Position numbers and translations under genes: made by a program. Positions 53,408 through 57,843 of a DNA stretch of 57,843 bases are shown piece after piece. Below the pieces are notes generated by a model. It saw only the letters and a list, made by a program, of their open reading frames with translations, did no database searches and was not told the DNA's origin. Source of the DNA: Moraxella equi (GTDB taxonomy: Bacteria; Pseudomonadota; Gammaproteobacteria; Pseudomonadales; Moraxellaceae); the NCBI RefSeq assembly GCF_002027555.1, contig NZ_MXAP01000050.1:1-57843 (forward strand). Direction: 5' to 3'. Within the stretch, counting starts at the first letter, position 1. Every line of letters starts with the position of its first letter.

Positions 53408-54208
53408 ATGAGCTACACACCCCCAAAAGTTTGGACGCCTAATGACATGGGCGGAAAATTTGGTGGCATCAACCGACCGACCGCAGGGGCAAGGCACGAA
53501 CAGACCTTGCCAAAAGGCGATAAGCCTTATCAGTTATACAGCCTAAACACGCCCAACGGCATTAAGGTTAATATCATCTTAGAAGAGTTAAAGGCGTTGG
53601 GGCTACTTGACTATGACGCTTTTAAAATCAATATCATGAATGGCGAGCAGTTTGGCACAGGCTTTGTGGAAATTAACCCCAATTCAAAAATCCCTGCACT
53701 CGTGGATTATAGCACCGACACGCCCATATCGGTGTTTGAAAGTGGGGCGATACTGCTTTATCTTGCTCAAAAGTTTGACAAATTTTTACCAAAAAATCCG
53801 ACCGACCACGCCCAAATGCTGTCGTGGATCATGTGGCAAATGGGGTCAGCTCCCTTTGTCGGTGGTGGTTTTGGGCATTTTTATGCGTATGCTTCCACAC
53901 CGATTGAGTACGCCATTAACCGCTATGCGATGGAAACCAAACGCCAGCTTGATGTGCTAGACAAACATCTGGCGGAGCATGACTATATGGCGGGCGAGTA
54001 CAGCATTGCTGACATGGCGATTTATCCGTGGTATGGAGCGTTGGTGCTAGGCAATTTGTACATTGGCGAGAATGACTATGCCAAATATAACGCGTCTAAA
54101 TTTTTGAGTGTACACGAATACCAAAACGTCATACGCTGGGCGAATACCATAAAAAATCGTAAGGCGGTAGAGCAGGGCGAGAAGTTGGAATTATTGCCAA
54201 TGGCATGA
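53408..54208 (+). CDS. yghU: YghU-like glutathione S-transferase family protein
   Basis: 266-residue cytoplasmic protein of the Nu-class GST / YghU group, a glutathione-dependent disulfide-bond oxidoreductase. It opens TPPKVWTPNDMGGKFGGINRPTAGARHEQTLPKGDKPYQLYSLNTPNGIKVNIILEEL, the YghU N-terminal extension and thioredoxin-like domain. PNSKIPALVD and VFESGAILLYLAQKF contain the glutathione-binding cis-Pro and Glu-Ser, followed by the helical C domain (EYSIADMAIYPWYG). It has no signal peptide, unlike the proteins around it, so its place among them is odd. It is slightly shorter than E. coli YghU (288). Confidence 0.9.
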   Translation: MSYTPPKVWTPNDMGGKFGGINRPTAGARHEQTLPKGDKPYQLYSLNTPNGIKVNIILEELKALGLLDYDAFKINIMNGEQFGTGFVEINPNSKIPALVDYSTDTPISVFESGAILLYLAQKFDKFLPKNPTDHAQMLSWIMWQMGSAPFVGGGFGHFYAYASTPIEYAINRYAMETKRQLDVLDKHLAEHDYMAGEYSIADMAIYPWYGALVLGNLYIGENDYAKYNASKFLSVHEYQNVIRWANTIKNRKAVEQGEKLELLPMA

Positions 54209-54358
54209 TAAATCCAATGTCAATTTAAAAGATTGATTAATTACTGGTTAATTGTTTTTGATATAGAGTGAATTAATTTGCCCTATATCAAATTAAAAAT
54301 TATCGCTTAATTTATATTAGTCATTTTAATATTAAAAACATAGGAATAAATATCAGCC

Positions 54359-54874
54359 ATGCAAAAATTATTTATCGTCAGTATCATAAGTCTCATGGCG
54401 ACCATGACTTATGCCAACATCGCTTTTAATAAAGATGATTTGGTTGGGGTTTGGCAATGTGATTTATTGATAGAGCAAGTGGACGGCAATGTTACCAAAA
54501 GTCAAAATATGCACCATTTCTTTGCCGATGGGCGTTCGGTAGGCTATGGCGAAACTCGGCAGATTTATCAAGGGGTAGATATTCAATCAGTCTTTATGAG
54601 TACGCAAGATAATTGGGATTTTGATGGTAAGCATTTGACAGTAAATGTAGGGAATATTAATCATGTGATGATTTATAATGCCATATCAAAACAACGAGAA
54701 TATGAGAAGGAGCCAGAAATGCAGGCTTTATTTACAGAGATGTTTAGAGAAAATAGCCCAATAATACAAGCGGTAACGGTGATTGATAAAGATAATTTTG
54801 GTTATGAGCTGGGGGCGATTAATTATGGCGAGATAAAACAAAAAACGGCTCACTGCAAACGTTTGGGCGGATAA
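54359..54874 (+). CDS. Small secreted W-x-C family protein, member 4
   Basis: 171-residue protein with signal peptide MQKLFIVSIISLMATMTYA and mature start NIAFNKDDLVGVWQCDLLIEQVDGNVTKSQNMHHFFADGRSVGYGETR, ending KTAHCKRLGG. It shares the motif pair with members 1-3 (WQC and HCKR) and the acidic D-x-x-x-F/Y strand before the end (DKDNFGYELG). An AT-rich gap of 150 bp (54209-54358) separates it from yghU. The function is unknown. Confidence 0.7.
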   Translation: MQKLFIVSIISLMATMTYANIAFNKDDLVGVWQCDLLIEQVDGNVTKSQNMHHFFADGRSVGYGETRQIYQGVDIQSVFMSTQDNWDFDGKHLTVNVGNINHVMIYNAISKQREYEKEPEMQALFTEMFRENSPIIQAVTVIDKDNFGYELGAINYGEIKQKTAHCKRLGG

Positions 54875-54895
54875 AGTAAATTAAGGTAAATAAAG

Positions 54896-55201
54896 ATGGG
54901 TTTTCTTGGTTATTTAATATTAGGTAGTGCGGTATATGTCATCGGATTTATGATAAATTTAAAAATCCTAAATCCTAAACGCAAAGCAGGCACAAATTAC
55001 ACACTCACACACCCGACCATGATACAGCTATTATTGGCGTGTTTTGTGGTCATGCTTGCGGTATCGGCACTGCTTGGGCGGTTTGTGATGGGGCATGAGA
55101 GCTTGGATTTGGCATTTATTTTGGCAAATAGCATGGTGGCGACGTTTGTGTTTTATTTTGGGTTAAATCCCGACCAGTCGCAGATGAATTTACCAGATTA
55201 A
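54896..55201 (+). CDS. Small membrane protein of unknown function
   Basis: 101-residue protein with three hydrophobic segments (residues about 4-23, 43-62, 74-92) and a short basic loop (KILNPKRKAGTNY). I recognise no family. It follows member 4 of the secreted family by 21 bp and has a ribosome binding site-like AAATAAAGATG; co-transcription is likely. The C terminus LNPDQSQMNLPD would be cytoplasmic or periplasmic. Confidence 0.65.
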   Translation: MGFLGYLILGSAVYVIGFMINLKILNPKRKAGTNYTLTHPTMIQLLLACFVVMLAVSALLGRFVMGHESLDLAFILANSMVATFVFYFGLNPDQSQMNLPD

Positions 55202-55364
55202 TGTTGGTTTTGGAGTATATTTGTTTTCTTAGGCTAAAAGTGGTGCTGATAATTTTTCATGAATAAACGCAAATTTATCATAAAATACCATTTGCATAAA
55301 AGCCAAAGTAGTGGTAAATTATAGCAGTTTAACCGATTAACTAAGTTACAAATTTGGAGCGAGC

Positions 55365-56774
55365 ATGGCGAATAAGTTACTTGACTTGATTGAATCATCA
55401 GGGGCGAAATGGGTGGATTTTCGTTTTACCGACACACACGGCAAAGAAATGCACCTAACCTTTCCTGCATACAGCGTGGACGAAGACACCCTAGAAGACG
55501 GTAAGATGTTTGACGCGTCAAGCGTGGCAGGGTGGAAAGGCGTGGAAAGCTCGGACATGATATTGTTGCCGGACGTTGATACCGCCTATCTTGACCCATT
55601 TTTTGAAGTGCCAACGGTGGTGGTGGCGTGCGACATCATCGAACCTGACACCATGCAAGGCTATGCCAAAGACCCACGTTCTATCGCCAAGCGTGCCGAA
55701 GTGTACCTAAAATCGACAGGTCTGGGCGATAAAGCCTTGATAGGCCCTGAACCTGAATTTTTTGTCTTTGATGAAGTCAAATGGGACATTGACATGTCAG
55801 GAGCCAGACACACCGTCATTTCTGAAGCGGCGGCGTGGAGTACCAACAAAGACTATGCGTGGGGCAATAGCGGTCAGCGTCCTGCCGTCAAAGGGGCGTA
55901 TGCCGTCGTACCGCCCATTGACCATTATCATGACATGCGTGCGGTGATGTGCGACCGCATTGATGAAGTCATGGGCGAAGGTCGTATTGAAGTACATCAT
56001 CACGAAGTGGCGAGCAGTCAGCTAGAAATCGGCATCTCGTTTAATACGCTCGTTAAAAAAGCGGACGAAGTACAGCAGTTTAAATACATCGTACAAAATG
56101 TCGCCAGTCAATTTGGCAAAACCGCCACTTTCATGCCCAAACCCTTGGTTGGAGACAATGGCTCGGGCATGCATGTGAATATGTCCATCTCAAAAGACGG
56201 TGTAAACACATTCTCTGGCGATGAGTACGCAGGACTGTCTAAGACTGCTTTGTACTTTATTGGTGGGGTCATCAAGCACGCTCGTGCCTTAAACGCCATT
56301 ACCAATCCTAGCACCAACAGCTACAAACGCCTTGTACCGCACTTTGAGGCACCGATTAAGCTGGCGTACTCGGCGTCCAACCGCTCGGCATCGATTCGCA
56401 TTCCGCATGTCAATAGCCCCAAGGCGGTGCGTGTGGAAGTGCGTTTCCCTGACCCTTCTGCCAACCCTTATTTGGCGTTTTCGGCACTACTTATGGCAGG
56501 GCTTGACGGCATTGAAAATAAAATTGACCCTGGTGAAGCGTCCGATAAGAACCTGTATGATTTGCCCCCAGAAGAAGAAATGCTTATCCCAACGGTGGCA
56601 GAAAATCTAGAAGTGGCACTAAATGCCCTGCGTGATGACCATGACTTTTTGTTAAAAGGTGGGGTCTTTACCAAAGAAATGATTAACGACTATATCGCTC
56701 TAAAAATGAAAGAAGTACAGCGTATTAATGAAGCGGTACACCCCTTAGAATTTGATATGTATTATCGTTGCTAA
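55365..56774 (+). CDS. glnA: Glutamine synthetase type I
   Basis: Dodecameric ATP-dependent synthesis of glutamine from glutamate and ammonia. The 469-residue protein has [18 protein letters not shown] (N-terminal beta-grasp), [56 protein letters not shown] and the adenylylation site [10 protein letters not shown] (Tyr about 397), so it is the type I-beta form that is switched by GlnE. The length is standard. It follows a 163-bp AT-rich upstream region; a sigma-54 promoter could not be confirmed by eye. Confidence 0.97.
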   Translation: MANKLLDLIESSGAKWVDFRFTDTHGKEMHLTFPAYSVDEDTLEDGKMFDASSVAGWKGVESSDMILLPDVDTAYLDPFFEVPTVVVACDIIEPDTMQGYAKDPRSIAKRAEVYLKSTGLGDKALIGPEPEFFVFDEVKWDIDMSGARHTVISEAAAWSTNKDYAWGNSGQRPAVKGAYAVVPPIDHYHDMRAVMCDRIDEVMGEGRIEVHHHEVASSQLEIGISFNTLVKKADEVQQFKYIVQNVASQFGKTATFMPKPLVGDNGSGMHVNMSISKDGVNTFSGDEYAGLSKTALYFIGGVIKHARALNAITNPSTNSYKRLVPHFEAPIKLAYSASNRSASIRIPHVNSPKAVRVEVRFPDPSANPYLAFSALLMAGLDGIENKIDPGEASDKNLYDLPPEEEMLIPTVAENLEVALNALRDDHDFLLKGGVFTKEMINDYIALKMKEVQRINEAVHPLEFDMYYRC

Positions 56775-56801
56775 TCGTTAGGGTACGCCCTAAAAAGACA
56801 G

Positions 56802-56827
56802 ACGGCATGAATTTGGGTTTATGCCGT
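56802..56827 (+). terminator. Terminator of glnA
   Basis: ACGGCAT and ATGCCGT form a 7-bp stem around a 12-nt loop, followed by TTTTGTTTT. A separate short palindrome TTAGGG-TACG-CCCTAA lies just upstream at 56778-56793. Confidence 0.75.
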
Positions 56828-56893
56828 TTTGTTTTGCGTGCATTTTTGCTGATTTTTGGGTACAATAAGATTATTTGTAGCATTGGAACTTAG

Positions 56894-57421
56894 ATGACTC
56901 ATTTTTCAAAATCAACCTTTTTCAAATCAGCGATGTGCGTGGCATTATCTATCCTGCCGACATTGAGCTTTGCTTATCACATCCAAATCACCGAGCCTGC
57001 CGAAGACCGTGCCTATCATCGCCCTGCCCAGAGTATTGATGTGCAGGCTACTGTGTCGCCAACATTGGAGATGGGTTATACCACAGCGGTGCTATTAAAT
57101 GGCAAAGTGGTGGGTGATGGGCTAACCGCCAGCGTGCCAACCATTGATTTGGTGGCAGGCGAGTACACGCTAGAAGCCATCGTGATGGACAAAAATGCCC
57201 AAACGGTGGCGAGCGATACTCGCACGGTCTACGTCATTCAAAACAACCAAATCCAACGCAAAAAGAAAGCCGCCATTGCCGAGCGAGAAGCATATGATAA
57301 TTCGTCAATTTGGCATAAGATTGCGGTGGGTCTAAACCCCAAAGTTCAAGCCCCACCAAAGGTCTATGAATCCACGCCGACATGGGAGCTTAGGGATTTG
57401 CCAAATAAACCAAATAAATAA
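56894..57421 (+). CDS. Exported Ig-like-fold protein of unknown function
   Basis: 175-residue protein with a signal peptide (FKSAMCVALSILPTLSFA) and a mature start YHIQITEPAEDRAYHRPAQSIDVQATVSPTLEMGYTTAVLLNG, which reads as a single beta-sandwich domain of about 100 residues (AGEYTLEAIVMDKNAQTVASDTRTVYVIQ). After it comes a basic stretch NNQIQRKKKAAIAER and a Pro-rich tail. The family is seen beside glnA in Moraxellaceae as far as I recall, without a known function. It is followed by a strong terminator. Confidence 0.75.
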   Translation: MTHFSKSTFFKSAMCVALSILPTLSFAYHIQITEPAEDRAYHRPAQSIDVQATVSPTLEMGYTTAVLLNGKVVGDGLTASVPTIDLVAGEYTLEAIVMDKNAQTVASDTRTVYVIQNNQIQRKKKAAIAEREAYDNSSIWHKIAVGLNPKVQAPPKVYESTPTWELRDLPNKPNK

Positions 57422-57436
57422 GTCCTGTTTATAAAT

Positions 57437-57462
57437 AAAAGCCCTGTGTAAACAGGGCTTTT
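57437..57462 (+). terminator. Terminator downstream of the Ig-like protein gene
   Basis: A perfect 11-bp stem AAAAGCCCTGT / ACAGGGCTTTT with a 4-nt loop GTAA. Confidence 0.9.
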
Positions 57463-57521
57463 ATGCCAAATCCACCCCTCCTAAAAAACACTACAAACCT
57501 ATGTTGCAATACTTATCCATT

Positions 57522-57843
57522 GTGGCACATGCAATAGAGCTTAGACAAAAGGCGTTAGCCTACTTAGGTAATTGTGGCAATATAAGTAAAGTTTGTGTTG
57601 CCTACAATATTTTAAGAAGCACCTTGTATGCTCGGATTAAAAAACAAGAACAAGGAGATTTATCCTGCCAAAGTGGCGGTAGTCGTGGTTATAAGGTGAA
57701 CAGAGATGAGCTTAGAGCTTATGTAGAACAAAACCCTGATGCCTATTTGCACGAAATCGCAAAAGTGTTTGATTGCAGTACAAGCACTATCTTTTACGCC
57801 TTACAATCTCTTGGCGTCACACATAAAAAAAGACCACAACCTA
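57522..57843 (+). CDS. IS630-family transposase, N-terminal part (runs off the window)
   Basis: An open frame from a GTG at 57522 (VAHAIELRQKALAYL, resembling the MAYSxDLRxKxLxYL start of IS630 OrfA) to the window end. It contains the helix-turn-helix NISKVCVAYNILRSTLYARIKKQE and HEIAKVFDCSTSTIFYALQSLGVTHKKRPQ. No stop occurs in about 107 codons. An ATG at 57501 is an alternative start. The catalytic DDE part would follow outside the window. The terminal inverted repeat probably lies just before 57501, after the Ig-protein terminator. Confidence 0.85.
   Translation, partial: MAHAIELRQKALAYLGNCGNISKVCVAYNILRSTLYARIKKQEQGDLSCQSGGSRGYKVNRDELRAYVEQNPDAYLHEIAKVFDCSTSTIFYALQSLGVTHKKRPQP

Noticed and set aside
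1..57843. CRISPR array, tRNA or rRNA genes
   Set aside because: No regularly spaced repeat array, no tRNA TPsiC-arm pattern in a cloverleaf context and no rRNA-like sequence were noticed on either strand; a covariance-model scan would be needed to exclude small RNAs.

Overview
The window reads as chromosomal DNA of a gammaproteobacterium of the family Moraxellaceae, most likely a Moraxella species. The support is a glycine-rich, greatly extended Hfq, an RNase HI-DnaQ fusion, the general character of the proteins, and moderately AT-rich DNA with very AT-rich intergenic gaps. The genus call is an inference from recognised protein character, not from a database search. Most of the window is housekeeping sequence. 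No rRNA or tRNA gene and no CRISPR array was seen.

Layout. 1-7.3 kb (mainly minus strand): modABC molybdate transport, trmJ, argF, alr and dnaB. 7.4-11.8 kb (plus): pdxA, clpA and folD. 12-14.3 kb (minus): rlpA and rodA, with a 203-bp mobile repeat between them. 14.5-19.8 kb (plus): lemA with a large M48 membrane protease, a probable divergent DNA polymerase III psi subunit, and serC. 19.9-21.2 kb: a frameshifted IS110-family element. 21.3-25.2 kb: gloB, two accessory genes and ilvD. 25.4-28.8 kb: a PerM-like permease and a tonB-exbB-exbD operon with a Fur-box-like palindrome. 28.9-32.5 kb: queD, a TacA/TacT-type toxin-antitoxin pair, tsaE, miaA and hfq. 32.7-36.1 kb: the kdsD-kdsC-lptC-lptA-lptB lipopolysaccharide operon. 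36.1-41.1 kb (minus): nudC with a kinase-less ChpA-N-terminus-like protein, a second copy of the repeat, then aroQ and rnhA-dnaQ. 41.3-46.1 kb (plus): a cold-shock gene, a small secreted protein, a DEAD-box helicase, hemW, trmL and a lipoprotein. 46.2-51.1 kb: a third copy of the repeat and the pyruvate dehydrogenase genes aceE-aceF. 51.2-55.2 kb: a GDSL lipoprotein and a cluster of four related small secreted proteins, one broken by a stop codon, with a YghU-like glutathione transferase among them. 55.4-57.8 kb: glnA, an exported Ig-like protein, and the start of an IS630-family transposase cut by the window edge.

The least ordinary features are four. (1) A family of three 203-205 bp elements, each flanked by TA, with matching terminal inverted repeats and a hairpin-forming interior, which looks like a MITE. 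(2) A second dispersed repeat family built on a GC-rich hairpin. (3) A tandem family of small secreted proteins sharing a W-x-C motif near the mature N terminus and a C-terminal His-Cys-Arg-type motif. (4) Several unusual protein architectures: RnhA-DnaQ, HolD with a long linker, an orphan Hpt/ChpA-like protein, a 799-residue M48 protein paired with LemA, and an AceE with an extra tail.

Functionally, kdsD/kdsC/lptCAB make and export lipopolysaccharide. tonB/exbBD power outer-membrane uptake. rodA/rlpA/alr serve the cell wall. trmJ/trmL/miaA/tsaE/queD modify tRNA. aceEF feeds acetyl-CoA into central metabolism.
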